Assembly (NCBI GenBank): GCA_018715645.1
Contig: DVLE01000015.1
Coordinates: forward strand, 62,001 to 126,000
From: Candidatus Merdisoma merdipullorum
GTDB lineage: Bacteria; Bacillota; Clostridia; Lachnospirales; Lachnospiraceae
Length of the DNA stretch: 64,000 nucleotides
Reading direction: 5' to 3'
The position numbers and the translations under genes were made by a program. Shown one piece after another: positions 18,112 through 27,141 of the stretch. The notes beneath the pieces are model-generated. The model was not told the origin of the DNA, searched no databases, and saw only the letters and a list, made by a program, of their open reading frames with translations. Numbering within the stretch: the first letter of the stretch is position 1; each line of letters opens with the position of its first letter.

Positions 18112-19473
18112 ATGAAAAAAGACGACAGGAATGTGGATGAGAAAGTACAGAAGCTAGTGGAATACAGCATGAAGTCCGGAAAGATCGATGTGGATCTTTA
18201 CGCGGAGTATGATGTGAAGAGAGGACTTCGAGATTCTTCCGGAAAAGGTGTTCTGACGGGACTGACGGAGATTTCCGACGTAGTATCCTTTGGCTATATA
18301 GATGGAGAGAAGGTGCCTATCGACGGCGAACTTTATTACCAGGGAGTCAATGTACAGGATCTGATCCGCGGAGAAGCAAACCGTCGTTTTGCTTTTGAGG
18401 AGACGACCTACCTGCTTTTGTTCGGCAAGCTGCCGACCAAAGCGCAGCTTCGGGAATTTATCGATATTCTCGGTATTTACCGGGAGCTTCCCGACACCTT
18501 TGTCCGGGACGTCATCATGAAGGCGCCCAGCTCCAATATGATGAACACTCTGCAGAAATGCGTGCTTACGATGTATTCCTATGATGGGAATCCAGAGGAT
18601 ATTTCTGTGGGAAATGTGCTGAGACAGTGTCTGCAGCTTATCGCTCAGTTCCCATTGTATTCTGTGTATGGCTATCATGCGTACCGCCATTATCATCTGG
18701 ATAAGAGTCTGATTATCCGCAATCCGAAGCCGGAGCTGTCCACAGCGGAAAATATTCTGCGGCTCCTCCGGAAGGACGCGCAGTATACGGAACTGGAGGC
18801 CAAGGTGCTTGATGTGGCGCTGGTGCTTCACGCAGAACACGGCGGCGGAAATAACTCAACCTTTACCACCCACGTGGTGTCCTCCACAGGAACGGATACC
18901 TACTCGGCGATAGCCGCTTCTTTGGGTTCCCTGAAAGGACCGAAGCACGGCGGAGCGAACCTGAAGGTCCAGGAAATGTTTGCGGATATTAAGGAGCATG
19001 TGAGTGACTGGCGGGATGAGATACAGATCCAGTCCTATCTGGAAAAGATTCTTCGCAAGGAAGTCTTTGATCATGCGGGACTGATCTATGGAATGGGACA
19101 CGCCGTATATACGGAATCCGATCCCCGCGCCATTGTGCTGAAGGAATATGCGAAAAAACTTTCTGAAGAAAAAGGAAGGGAAGAAGAGTTTGCGCTGTAT
19201 GAGCGCGTAGAACGGATCGCCGGCGAATGTCTGATGTCGGGACGGCGCCTTCTGAAGCCTGTCTGCGCGAACGTGGACTTTTACAGCGGTTTTGTATACA
19301 GCATGCTGGATTTGCCGAATGAATTGTTTACGCCAATCTTTGCGATTTCGCGTATCGCCGGCTGGAGCGCGCATCGGATCGAGGAGCTGGTAAACGCAGG
19401 CAAGATCATCCGTCCTGCTTATAAGTATGTGGGACATCATGTTCCTTACGTGGATCTGAACGAAAGAGAGTAA
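18112..19473 (+). CDS. Citrate synthase
   Basis: A 453-residue type II-like citrate synthase that condenses acetyl-CoA and oxaloacetate. It carries an N-terminal extension of about 60 residues, common in clostridial forms. The active-site blocks are present: HAEHGGGNNSTFT, GPKHGGAN, GMGHAVYTESDPRA and the catalytic Asp in NVDFYSGFVY. It starts at ATG 18112 behind GGAGGT. With no other TCA genes here it probably serves glutamate synthesis through an incomplete cycle. Its terminator hairpin carries the ribosome binding site of the next gene. Confidence 0.93.
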   Translation: MKKDDRNVDEKVQKLVEYSMKSGKIDVDLYAEYDVKRGLRDSSGKGVLTGLTEISDVVSFGYIDGEKVPIDGELYYQGVNVQDLIRGEANRRFAFEETTYLLLFGKLPTKAQLREFIDILGIYRELPDTFVRDVIMKAPSSNMMNTLQKCVLTMYSYDGNPEDISVGNVLRQCLQLIAQFPLYSVYGYHAYRHYHLDKSLIIRNPKPELSTAENILRLLRKDAQYTELEAKVLDVALVLHAEHGGGNNSTFTTHVVSSTGTDTYSAIAASLGSLKGPKHGGANLKVQEMFADIKEHVSDWRDEIQIQSYLEKILRKEVFDHAGLIYGMGHAVYTESDPRAIVLKEYAKKLSEEKGREEEFALYERVERIAGECLMSGRRLLKPVCANVDFYSGFVYSMLDLPNELFTPIFAISRIAGWSAHRIEELVNAGKIIRPAYKYVGHHVPYVDLNERE

Positions 19474-19486
19474 GAATAGATAGCAT

Positions 19487-19547
19487 AAATCCCTCTGCTT
19501 CTGCTTACAATTTAGTAATTGCAGTATGATAGCAGAGGGATTTTTTG
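19487..19547 (+). terminator. Terminator hairpin whose 3' arm holds the next gene's RBS
   Basis: A 13-bp perfect stem, AAATCCCTCTGCT (19487-19499) with AGCAGAGGGATTT (19531-19543), ends in T6. The 3' arm contains AGAGGGA, the only ribosome binding site for the carboxypeptidase ATG at 19548. The long loop can form an inner CAATT/AATTG helix. Read-through transcripts would therefore have a masked start. Confidence 0.8.
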
Positions 19548-20810
19548 ATGAAAAAATTGATAACCCTTGTACTGGTTCTCTGTATGACGCTGCAGCTTTC
19601 CTGCCTTCCCGTACAGGCGTCAGATTCGGAAGAAGCGGAAACGCAGACAGCGGAGACGGAGACAGCGGAGACGGAGACAGCGGAGACGGAGACAGGGGAG
19701 GCGCAGACAGCAGAAGCGGAATCCGGGGATTCTCTTGGGATTACGGCTCCGTCGGCCCTTCTTATGGAGGCGTCCACGGGAACCGTGGTTCTGGAAAAGA
19801 ATGCCCATGAGCAGCTACCTCCAGCCAGCGTCACGAAGATCATGACGCTGCTTTTGATTTTCGACGCCTTATCCCAGGGAAAGATCCGCCTGGAAGATAC
19901 AGTGACGACCTCGGCTTATGCGGCCTCCATGGGAGGCTCTCAGGTCTTTTTGGAGGAGGGCGAGACACAGAGCGTAGAGACCATGATCAAATGTATCGCC
20001 GTGGCTTCGGCCAACGACGCTTCCGTCGCCATGGCGGAGCATATCGCAGGGACGGAAAGTCTGTTTGTGGATATGATGAATGAGAGAGCGAAGGAGCTTG
20101 GCATGGACGACACGCATTTTGTCAACTGCTGCGGCCTTGACGCGGACGGTCATCTGACGACCGCTTATGATATTGCGCTGATGTCCAGGGAGCTGATTAC
20201 AAAATATCCGCAGATACATACGTATGCGACGATCTGGATGGAAAATATCACGCATACGACAAAAAGAGGGACAGAGGAATTCGGGCTGACCAATACCAAC
20301 AAACTGATCCGTCAGTATCCTTATGCCACAGGACTGAAGACGGGTTCCACGAGCCAGGCAAAATTCTGTATTTCCGCCACGGCGGAGAAGGATGGGATTG
20401 AGCTGATCGCCGTCATCATGGCCGCTCCGGATTCGGCAAGCCGAAACTTAGACGCAACGGCTCTTTTGAACTACGGATATGCCAAATGCAGTCTTTATCA
20501 GGATCTGGAAGAACAGCCGCTGGTGACTGTGCCTGTGCGCGGTGGCGTGCAGGAGGAGGTGACAGGCGAATACGAGGGCAGCTTTTCTTATCTCAGCACG
20601 ACGGGAGAGGATTTGACGGCGATAGAAAAGAAATGGTATGCGGTGCCGGAGCTTACGGCGCCGGTAGAGGAGGGTCAGGAGATAGGAAAGCTGACCTATA
20701 CGCTCAATGGTCAGGAGATAGGAAGCGTTGCAATACTGGCGGACAGTGCGGTGGGAAAGGCGGGATACGGATATTATGTGGGCCGGGCGTTCGCATATTT
20801 GCTGCTATAG
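19548..20810 (+). CDS. D-alanyl-D-alanine carboxypeptidase (PBP5/DacF type)
   Basis: A 420-residue secreted penicillin-binding protein that trims the terminal D-Ala of peptidoglycan stem peptides. It has an N-terminal signal peptide (1-25, ending VQAS), an acidic repetitive linker (about 26-60), then peptidase S11 with catalytic motifs SVTK, SAND and KTGST, and a C-terminal PBP5-like beta domain. The last 20 residues (GKAGYGYYVGRAFAYLLL) could be a weak membrane anchor. The linker comes from a 15-bp DNA tandem repeat. ATG 19548 is used; the preceding TTG codon lacks spacing. Confidence 0.9.
   Translation: MKKLITLVLVLCMTLQLSCLPVQASDSEEAETQTAETETAETETAETETGEAQTAEAESGDSLGITAPSALLMEASTGTVVLEKNAHEQLPPASVTKIMTLLLIFDALSQGKIRLEDTVTTSAYAASMGGSQVFLEEGETQSVETMIKCIAVASANDASVAMAEHIAGTESLFVDMMNERAKELGMDDTHFVNCCGLDADGHLTTAYDIALMSRELITKYPQIHTYATIWMENITHTTKRGTEEFGLTNTNKLIRQYPYATGLKTGSTSQAKFCISATAEKDGIELIAVIMAAPDSASRNLDATALLNYGYAKCSLYQDLEEQPLVTVPVRGGVQEEVTGEYEGSFSYLSTTGEDLTAIEKKWYAVPELTAPVEEGQEIGKLTYTLNGQEIGSVAILADSAVGKAGYGYYVGRAFAYLLL
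19647..19691 (+). repeat. Three perfect 15-bp tandem repeats in the carboxypeptidase gene
   Basis: ACAGCGGAGACGGAG is repeated three times without change and decays afterwards, encoding an AETET-like linker. The 15-bp unit keeps the reading frame, so copy-number change would only alter linker length. Confidence 0.85.
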
Positions 20811-20902
20811 AAGATGACAGACAGAACGAAAAGGGTGAAAGATATATTTGGAAACAAACGCCGTACCAAAAGAAAATGCCGATGCGCTCTTTACCGTTAT
20901 AT

Positions 20903-20978
20903 TTGCATAAGTGTCTGCAATGTGATAAATTGTTATTATGTCCTTCAGCCAGGGCGCCGGGACGCCGGCGGGGGAAGG
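20903..20978 (+). promoter_or_regulatory. Possible promoter and GC-rich leader hairpin before the FGGY kinase
   Basis: TTGCAT (20903-20908), 17 nt, TAAATT (20926-20931) is a plausible weak promoter. A following hairpin pairs CCTTC with GAAGG (20942-20946, 20974-20978) and CGCCGG with CCGGCG (20955-20960, 20965-20970). Confidence 0.4.
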
Positions 20979-21011
20979 AGATAGTTTACAGGCGGCAAGG
21001 AGGAAAAGACG

Positions 21012-22478
21012 ATGAACTTTCTGATTTTGGATGTGGGAACTTCAAGTATGCGCGGTATTCTGTTTCGCGGGGACGGAAAACTGCTCCATACGGTACAGAA
21101 AGAATATCAGGTGATTACGCTGGATCAGGGCTGGGTGGAGCAGAATCCGCTGGATTTCAGGGACAGCATGATCAGGATTGTAAAGGAATCTGCGGAATTT
21201 GCGGCGCAGGAAGGGGAAAGCATCGATGCGGTGGCGCTTACCTCCCAGCGTTCTTCCGTGATCCCGGTGGATCGGGAAGGGAATCATCTGGGAAACGCGC
21301 AGATGTGGCAGGATAAGCGGACCGTGCCGCTGTGTCAGGATATGGAGGAATATCACAGAGAGATCTTTAAACTTTGCGGTTCCCGTGTGAATCCTGTGTT
21401 TTCCGGCGCGAAGATGAAGTGGATACGCCGCAATCAGCCGGATCTTTATGAAAAGGCCTATAAGCTGACGGTGATTCCGGACTATCTGGTTTATCATATG
21501 ACCGGAAATTTCTATACCGATCATACATATGGAAGCCGCTCCCTTTTGATGAATCTGAAGACCTGTAAGTGGGATCCGAGGCTGCTGGAACTTTTCGAGG
21601 TGGATGAGGAAAAGCTTTGCGAGCTGAAGGCTCCCGGAAGCATTATGGGATATACGACGAAAGAATTCGCCAGGCTTACAGGGCTGGCGGAAGGCGTTCC
21701 GGTTATCAGCGCAGGCGGCGACCAGCAGTGCGGTATGTTAGGCCAGGGCGTCGTAAAGGAAGGCCAGGTTTCCCTGACGCTGGGAACAGGAGGCTTTCTT
21801 CTGACGACCTGCAGGGAGGTTCCCGAAAATCTGGACTGGGATGTGGTGTGCAATGCCTCCTCGGAAGCAGGCGCATATATTTTGGAGGCCAGTATGCTGA
21901 CCTGTACCTCCGCAATGGAATGGTTCAAGCGGAATTTCTTCCGGGAGGAGACAGACTTTTATGGAAAGCTGAATGAGATTCTGTCTGGGATCCCGGCAGG
22001 CTCTCACGGCTGTATCGCCCTGCCTTATTTTCAGGGCAGATCGACGCCGGACTGGAACAGCGAAGCGACGGCGAGCTTTTCCGGCATCACGCTGAACACT
22101 TCCAGAGAAGATATGCTGAAAGCCCTGCTTGAGAGCATCTGTATGGAGATTGGAAACAATATCGCTTCTTTTGAAAAGTATGTGCCTCTTGAAAAGATTC
22201 TGATCAATGGCGGCCTTTCCAAGAGCGAGGCATTTAACCGGATGCAGGCGGATATTTATGGAAAACCGGTTGTGCGCATGGATAATGCGGAGAGTACGGC
22301 CATCGGCGCGCTTATGGTGGCTGCCGTCACGATGCGGCAGTACCGGAACGTGGAGGAGGCTTTCGCAGCGATCAGGAAGAATGCAGGGGCCAAAGAATAC
22401 GAGGTTCATAAAGAGACTCATGCGGTCTATGAAAAGCTGCGGGGCCGGATGAATGAAGTCTATACGCGGCTTAGATGA
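21012..22478 (+). CDS. FGGY-family carbohydrate kinase
   Basis: A 488-residue ATP-dependent sugar kinase. The N-terminal P-loop is ILDVGTSSMRGILF, QGWVEQNP is the region that in this family precedes the substrate lobe, LTLGTGGFLL is the central phosphate region, and INGGLSKSEAFNRMQADI plus STAIGALMVAA form the C-terminal ATP site. It is typical of xylulokinase-, glycerol- and AI-2-kinase-like proteins, but the substrate cannot be read from the sequence. No isomerase, aldolase or transporter lies beside it, and it appears to be a single-gene unit with its own AAGGAGG ribosome binding site. Confidence 0.8.
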   Translation: MNFLILDVGTSSMRGILFRGDGKLLHTVQKEYQVITLDQGWVEQNPLDFRDSMIRIVKESAEFAAQEGESIDAVALTSQRSSVIPVDREGNHLGNAQMWQDKRTVPLCQDMEEYHREIFKLCGSRVNPVFSGAKMKWIRRNQPDLYEKAYKLTVIPDYLVYHMTGNFYTDHTYGSRSLLMNLKTCKWDPRLLELFEVDEEKLCELKAPGSIMGYTTKEFARLTGLAEGVPVISAGGDQQCGMLGQGVVKEGQVSLTLGTGGFLLTTCREVPENLDWDVVCNASSEAGAYILEASMLTCTSAMEWFKRNFFREETDFYGKLNEILSGIPAGSHGCIALPYFQGRSTPDWNSEATASFSGITLNTSREDMLKALLESICMEIGNNIASFEKYVPLEKILINGGLSKSEAFNRMQADIYGKPVVRMDNAESTAIGALMVAAVTMRQYRNVEEAFAAIRKNAGAKEYEVHKETHAVYEKLRGRMNEVYTRLR

Positions 22479-22486
22479 TGTACGGA

Positions 22487-22513
22487 TTGCAATTTGGCGA
22501 AATCTGTGATAAT
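22487..22513 (+). promoter_or_regulatory. Extended -10 promoter very close to the next start codon
   Basis: TTGCAA (22487-22492) and TGTGATAAT (extended -10; hexamer GATAAT at 22508-22513) lie only eight nt from ATG 22522, which lacks an obvious Shine-Dalgarno sequence. Confidence 0.45.
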
Positions 22514-22521
22514 CTATCCAC

Positions 22522-23331
22522 ATGTCTGATTTTAGAATTTTTGAGTATGAACTGAATACGGCGAAGCTTCCGGGAGGAAAAAAGGGGCCTGTCTTCTGTA
22601 TGCTTGCGGATCTGCATAATCAAAGCTACGGGCCGGACAATCTCAGACTCGCGGAGGCAGTTCTTGCACAGAAGCCGGACGCGGTGCTGGCTGCGGGCGA
22701 TCTTCTGATAGGGCGGCCGGGAGAGGACTTTCTCCCGGCGCTTTCACTGGTGCGCCAAATCCGGAAGGCCGGGATTCCGGTTTATTATGGAAATGGAAAT
22801 CACGAATACCGGATGCGCCTTCACCCTGAGATTTACGGGGATATGTATCAGAGATATGCGAAAGCTCTCCGGGACTGCGGCGTGATTCTTTTGGAAAACG
22901 AAAAGGTTTCCTTTGAGGCGGCGGGTCTGCGGGCGGAGATCTACGGCTTTGAGCTTGATGAGGTTTACTATGAGAAATTCTGCCGCAGGGAGTTTCGCGA
23001 GGAGGAGCTGGTACAGGCGCTTGGAAGGCCGGATCCGGAACGCTACAATATTCTGCTGGCCCATAATCCGGTTCATTTTGATGCTTACGCGCGCTGGGGC
23101 GCGGATCTGACCGTATCCGGCCATCTGCACGGGGGGATTATCCGCATTCCAGGGCTTGGCGGAGTGATCACGCCTCAGGCCAGGCTTTTCCCGAAGTACG
23201 ATGCAGGGCATTTTCGCAGGGAAGGAAAGGATCTGGTGGTGAGCCGGGGGCTTGGAACCCACACGGTCAATCTGCGCATATTCAATCCGCCGGAGCTGTC
23301 TGTGATCCGTCTAAGGGGAGCAAGGGCCTGA
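22522..23331 (+). CDS. Calcineurin-like metallophosphoesterase (YkuE-like)
   Basis: A 269-residue metal-dependent phosphoesterase. The family blocks are in order: ADLHN (DxH), AAGDLL (GDxx), GNGNHEY (GNHE), LLAHNP and SGHLHGG (GHxH). It resembles the YkuE/YaeI group acting on lipids or small phosphoesters, but has no TM segment or signal peptide, so it is probably cytoplasmic. The start codon lacks a clear ribosome binding site and lies just downstream of a promoter-like element, so a leaderless message is possible. Confidence 0.82.
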   Translation: MSDFRIFEYELNTAKLPGGKKGPVFCMLADLHNQSYGPDNLRLAEAVLAQKPDAVLAAGDLLIGRPGEDFLPALSLVRQIRKAGIPVYYGNGNHEYRMRLHPEIYGDMYQRYAKALRDCGVILLENEKVSFEAAGLRAEIYGFELDEVYYEKFCRREFREEELVQALGRPDPERYNILLAHNPVHFDAYARWGADLTVSGHLHGGIIRIPGLGGVITPQARLFPKYDAGHFRREGKDLVVSRGLGTHTVNLRIFNPPELSVIRLRGARA

Positions 23332-23381
23332 GAATGATTTTGGAAAACCGGAGAGAATAGCGTTTTGGAGGGAGATAGAGC

Positions 23382-24131
23382 ATGGGGATTCCCGTGAAGC
23401 TGCCTGCGTTTGAAGGTCCTCTCGACCTTCTTCTGCACTTGATAGAGAGCAATAAAATCGATATTTATGATATTCCGATTGTGATGATTACCGATCAGTA
23501 TATGGAATATATCCGTGCCATGGAAAAAAAGGATCTCAATGTGATGAGTGAATTTTTGGTGATGGCGGCTACTCTGCTGGAGATCAAAGCAAAGATGCTT
23601 CTTCCGGCTGAGGTGGACGAGGAGGGTGAGGAGATCGATCCGCGGGCGGATCTGGTGGAACGCCTTCTGGAATACAAGCTGTACAAATATATGGCGGCAG
23701 AGCTTAAAAAGCAGCAGAATCAGGCTGGGCAGTCTTTTTACCGGGCGGCTGATATTCCGCAGGAGGTGGCCTCCTATATAGAGCCTGTGGATCTGGAGGA
23801 GCTGGTGGGAGATCTGACGCTTTCCAGACTGAACGAGATATTCCGCTCTGTTCTCCGGCGTTCGGCGGACAAGATGGATCCGGTGCGGAGCGGTTTTGGC
23901 GAGATTGAAAAAGAGGAAGTCAGTCTGGAGGAGAGGATTTCCTATGTGGAGGAAACCCTGGAAAAGGAGCCGCGGACAAGCTTCCGCAGGCTGCTGGAAG
24001 GAAGGGGACGGCGCCACGGCAAGATGCAGGTGATCGTTACTTTTCTGGCGGTGCTGGAGCTGATGAAGATCGGAAAGCTTACCGTAAGGCAGGATGAGAC
24101 TTTCGGAGAGATTTATATAGAAGCAGAGTAA
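23382..24131 (+). CDS. scpA: Segregation and condensation protein A
   Basis: A 249-residue kleisin that bridges SMC heads in the bacterial condensin. The N-terminal FEGPLDLLLHLIE and the KIDIYDIPI motif bind the SMC neck; MAATLLEIKAKMLLP is the family signature; the C-terminal winged helix (FLAVLELMKIGKLTVRQ) binds the SMC cap. GGAGGGAG precedes the start. It is followed closely by scpB, as in most Firmicutes. Confidence 0.96.
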   Translation: MGIPVKLPAFEGPLDLLLHLIESNKIDIYDIPIVMITDQYMEYIRAMEKKDLNVMSEFLVMAATLLEIKAKMLLPAEVDEEGEEIDPRADLVERLLEYKLYKYMAAELKKQQNQAGQSFYRAADIPQEVASYIEPVDLEELVGDLTLSRLNEIFRSVLRRSADKMDPVRSGFGEIEKEEVSLEERISYVEETLEKEPRTSFRRLLEGRGRRHGKMQVIVTFLAVLELMKIGKLTVRQDETFGEIYIEAE

Positions 24132-24213
24132 CCGTGAAGGGACTGAACAGTCAGGCCGAATCACTTGCTGATGAGGCCGTAAGAAAGTGATTCAGGAAGG
24201 TAAGGAAGAAAAA

Positions 24214-24831
24214 GTGGAAGAAAAGAGAACGGAGGCCGCCATAAGGGCGGCTGTAGAGGCGATTCTGTTTGCGGCGGGCGATTCGGTGGAAGTCTCCCGG
24301 CTGGCGGCGGCTTTGGAGCTGGAGCCTGCGGAAATGGAGGATATTCTGCGGCGCATGATGCTTCGCTATGAGGAGGAGGACAGAGGAATCCGGCTGGTGG
24401 AGCTGGAGGATTCCTGGCAGCTCTGCACGAAGACGGAGCATTACGAGGAGCTGATCCGTGTCGTAAAGCAGCCGAAGAAGTATACGCTTACTGAGGTCCT
24501 TCTGGAAACCCTTTCGATTGTGGCCTACAAACAGCCGGTGACAAAGCTGGAGATCGAGAAAATCCGCGGCGTCAAGAGCGATCACGCGGTCAATAAGCTG
24601 GTGGAATACGGTCTGATTGAGGAGGTCGGGCGTATGGACGCTCCGGGACGGCCGATCTTGTTTGGGACTACAGAAGATTTTCTGCGCAGCTTCGGCGTCA
24701 GTTCCGTGGAGGAACTTCCGAAGATCTCTCAGCAGCAGATGGAGGATTTCAAGGAGGAAGCCGAGGAGGAACTGGGGCAGACTTCAGAGAAGCAGGAATC
24801 AGAGGACAAAAAGGGCGCTTTGCCTGCGTAA
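24214..24831 (+). CDS. scpB: Segregation and condensation protein B
   Basis: A 205-residue ScpB that dimerises and wraps around ScpA in the Smc-ScpAB condensin. AAVEAILFAAGDSVE at the start, LSIVAYKQPVTKLEIEKIRG in the first winged helix and the GRPILFGTTEDFLRSFGV end of the second are diagnostic. A Glu-rich tail (about 175-205) follows. GTG 24214 with AAGGAAG upstream is preferred; GTG 24187 would add nine charged residues. Confidence 0.94.
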   Translation: MEEKRTEAAIRAAVEAILFAAGDSVEVSRLAAALELEPAEMEDILRRMMLRYEEEDRGIRLVELEDSWQLCTKTEHYEELIRVVKQPKKYTLTEVLLETLSIVAYKQPVTKLEIEKIRGVKSDHAVNKLVEYGLIEEVGRMDAPGRPILFGTTEDFLRSFGVSSVEELPKISQQQMEDFKEEAEEELGQTSEKQESEDKKGALPA

Positions 24832-24857
24832 GCTTACGCGGGCGAGGCTCTTTTTTT
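24822..24857 (+). terminator. Terminator after scpB
   Basis: GCCTGCGTAAG/CTTACGCGGGC (24822-24843) is an almost perfect inverted repeat overlapping the scpB stop, followed by GAGGCTC and T7. Confidence 0.7.
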
Positions 24858-24892
24858 ATGGTGTTCTTATTGACTTTGCGCTCTTGTCTTAA

Positions 24893-24955
24893 ATGTTGAT
24901 TTTTATGTTGATTTTATATTATTTATATTGACTTATGTTGAAAAGATGATATAAT
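24893..24955 (+). promoter_or_regulatory. Promoter of the SDR-PHP-dehydrogenase operon with ATGTTGA repeats
   Basis: TTGACT (24928-24933), 16 nt, TATAAT (24950-24955) with an extended TG gives a strong promoter. ATGTTGA is repeated at 24893-24899, 24905-24911 and 24935-24941, the last within the spacer. These copies may be activator or repressor sites; no regulator gene is adjacent. Confidence 0.6.
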
Positions 24956-25037
24956 GGAACCATAAATCAAGGGGAAGTCAACTGTATCGCGTGCGATTGC
25001 GGTGCAAAGACAGGGATATTACCAGGAGGGATCGAAG

Positions 25038-25910
25038 ATGAATTTAGCAGAAGCGAAAGAGTATGCAAAGAAAAACATTCACAACAGACCGCAGACAACG
25101 GGACGTCTGGCAGGAAAGATCGCGGTAGTCACAGGAGGAGCCCAGGGCTTTGGCCTTGGAATCGCGACAGAGATGTATCAGGAGGGAGCCAGCGTGGTTC
25201 TGGCGGATCTCAATGACGCCCAGGCGAAGGAAGCCGCGAAAGGTCTTGGCGAGCGTGCTATCGGACTGAAGGTGGATGTGTCCGACGCGGCTTCCATGGA
25301 AGAAATGGTCTGCGCCGCTGTGGAGCATTTCGGCGGTATCGACATTTTCGTGTCCAACGCAGGCGTGCTGAAGGCAGGAAGCCTGGAGGATCTGACGCCG
25401 GAATCCTTTACGTTTGTGACGAAGGTAAATTATATCGGTTATTTCAACGCCGCGAAGTATGCTTCCGCCATTATGAAAGCCCAGCATGAGGCGGATGAAA
25501 ATCTCTGGTTTGACATTATTCAGATCAATTCCAAGTCTGGTCTTGAGGGTTCAAAGAACAACAGCGCTTATGCAGGCGGAAAATTCGGCGGCATCGGTCT
25601 GACACAGAGCTTTGCTCTGGAGCTGGTGGGAGCCAATATCAAAGTGAACTCCATCTGCCCCGGCAACTTCTATGACGGTCCGCTCTGGTCTGATCCCGAA
25701 AGAGGACTTTTCGTACAGTATCTGAACGCAGGTAAGGTACCGGGCGCGAAGACGGTTCAGGATGTAAAGGATTATTATCTGTCAAAGTCCCCGATTCACA
25801 GAGGATGTACGCCGAAGGATGTGGCGAAAGCTCTGTTCTATGCGGTGGAGCAGGAATTTGAGACAGGACAGGCGATTCCGGTAACCGGCGGACAGACCAT
25901 GCTGAACTAG
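25038..25910 (+). CDS. SDR-family oxidoreductase (sorbitol-6-phosphate dehydrogenase-like)
   Basis: A 290-residue short-chain dehydrogenase. After about 35 extra N-terminal residues comes the NAD-binding TGGAQGFGLG turn, the DVSD and NAGVLKAG motifs, and the YAGGK form of the catalytic YxxxK with an upstream Ser in NSKSGLEGS. The fold suits a polyol or sugar-alcohol phosphate dehydrogenase. It starts at ATG 25038 behind AGGAGGGA and is nine nt upstream of a PHP protein, in an operon with a SorE-like dehydrogenase. Sugar or polyol catabolism is likely; the substrate is unknown. Confidence 0.82.
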   Translation: MNLAEAKEYAKKNIHNRPQTTGRLAGKIAVVTGGAQGFGLGIATEMYQEGASVVLADLNDAQAKEAAKGLGERAIGLKVDVSDAASMEEMVCAAVEHFGGIDIFVSNAGVLKAGSLEDLTPESFTFVTKVNYIGYFNAAKYASAIMKAQHEADENLWFDIIQINSKSGLEGSKNNSAYAGGKFGGIGLTQSFALELVGANIKVNSICPGNFYDGPLWSDPERGLFVQYLNAGKVPGAKTVQDVKDYYLSKSPIHRGCTPKDVAKALFYAVEQEFETGQAIPVTGGQTMLN

Positions 25911-25919
25911 GAGGAGTCT

Positions 25920-27119
25920 ATGGATAAGTTTGTAGAGCGGCAGGAGGTGCTGAAGCTCTTGAACGCGCCGACGCCGGAGGAGCGGCTTGCGAATCTTGCG
26001 ATCGTGATCGGCGGAGAAAAAGAGCATCCGGAGGTAAAGCCTCAGTATGCCAACAACCATATACATACAATTTATTCTTTCTCTCCCTATTCTCCGACGG
26101 CAGCTATCTACTGCGCGCGGGATGAGGGACTGGAGACGGCGGGCATCATGGATCATGACAGCATCGCGGGAGCCGAGGAGTTCCGTAAGGCCGGAAAGAT
26201 CGCCGGAATCGGGACTACCTGCGGCATGGAGTGCCGGGCGGATCTTTCCGGTACGCGGATGGCTGGAAGAAAGCTGAACAACCCGGACCAGGCAGGAATC
26301 TGCTATATGGCGATTCACAGCGTTCCGGCTTCCGGGTTCGCAAGGCTGAACGAGGTATTTGCCCCATTAAGAGAAAAGAGAAATGAACGCAACAGGAAGA
26401 TGACGGAGAATATCAACCGTCTTATGGAGCCCTTTGGGATTGTGTTGGATTTTGACAGGGATGTGATTCCGATTTCCCAGTATCCGAACGGAGGATCCAT
26501 TACGGAGCGTCATCTGCTCTGCGCGTTGAGCCAGAAGATCCTGGATAAGGCAGGAAAAGAAGGGTGCGCGGACTTTGTGGAGGGCAAGCTGGGAATCACT
26601 CTGAATGAAAAGACGAAAGAACGCCTTTCCGATCCGGAAAATCCGCATCTGATTTACGATCTGCTGGGAGTGATGAAGGCGGAACTGGTAAGCAAGATCT
26701 ATGTTCCGGCCACGGAGGAATGCATCGCATTTCAGGATCTGGTCAAGCTGGCCGACGAGGTAGGAGCGATTCTTTGCTATCCGTATCTTGGAGACGTGAC
26801 GGATTCCGTCACCGGCGACAAGAAGGCTGCCAAGTTTGAGGACGATTTCCTGGATGAACTCTTTGAGATGCTGAAGGAGGAGGGCGTCCATGGAGTGACC
26901 TATATGCCGGCCCGCAATACGAAGGAGCAGCTTACCAGACTTCAGAAGCTGTGCCAGGAGTACGGGATGACGGAGATCTCCGGCGAAGATGTAAATTCCT
27001 CCCGCCAGAGCATGATCTGCCCGCAGCTTGAGGATCCGCAGTTTAAGCATCTGGTAGACGCGACCTGGAAGCTTATTGAGCGGGAAAAGGATGACGTATC
27101 TGATGAAACAATATCATAA
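25920..27119 (+). CDS. PHP-domain metal-dependent hydrolase
   Basis: A 399-residue protein with a PHP phosphoesterase domain from about residue 40: the first metal motif NHIHT (HxH), then IMDHDSIAG (a DHD pair), CGMECRAD (a Glu ligand) and late motifs near GEDVNSS. A helical insertion (145-260) separates the metal motifs. PHP domains hydrolyse phosphoesters, such as histidinol phosphate or sugar phosphates. Its place between two sugar-type dehydrogenases suggests it dephosphorylates or processes an intermediate of that pathway, or that it is a moonlighting regulator. Substrate unknown. Confidence 0.75.
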   Translation: MDKFVERQEVLKLLNAPTPEERLANLAIVIGGEKEHPEVKPQYANNHIHTIYSFSPYSPTAAIYCARDEGLETAGIMDHDSIAGAEEFRKAGKIAGIGTTCGMECRADLSGTRMAGRKLNNPDQAGICYMAIHSVPASGFARLNEVFAPLREKRNERNRKMTENINRLMEPFGIVLDFDRDVIPISQYPNGGSITERHLLCALSQKILDKAGKEGCADFVEGKLGITLNEKTKERLSDPENPHLIYDLLGVMKAELVSKIYVPATEECIAFQDLVKLADEVGAILCYPYLGDVTDSVTGDKKAAKFEDDFLDELFEMLKEEGVHGVTYMPARNTKEQLTRLQKLCQEYGMTEISGEDVNSSRQSMICPQLEDPQFKHLVDATWKLIEREKDDVSDETIS

Positions 27120-27141
27120 AAAATAGTAAAGGAGAAAGACT

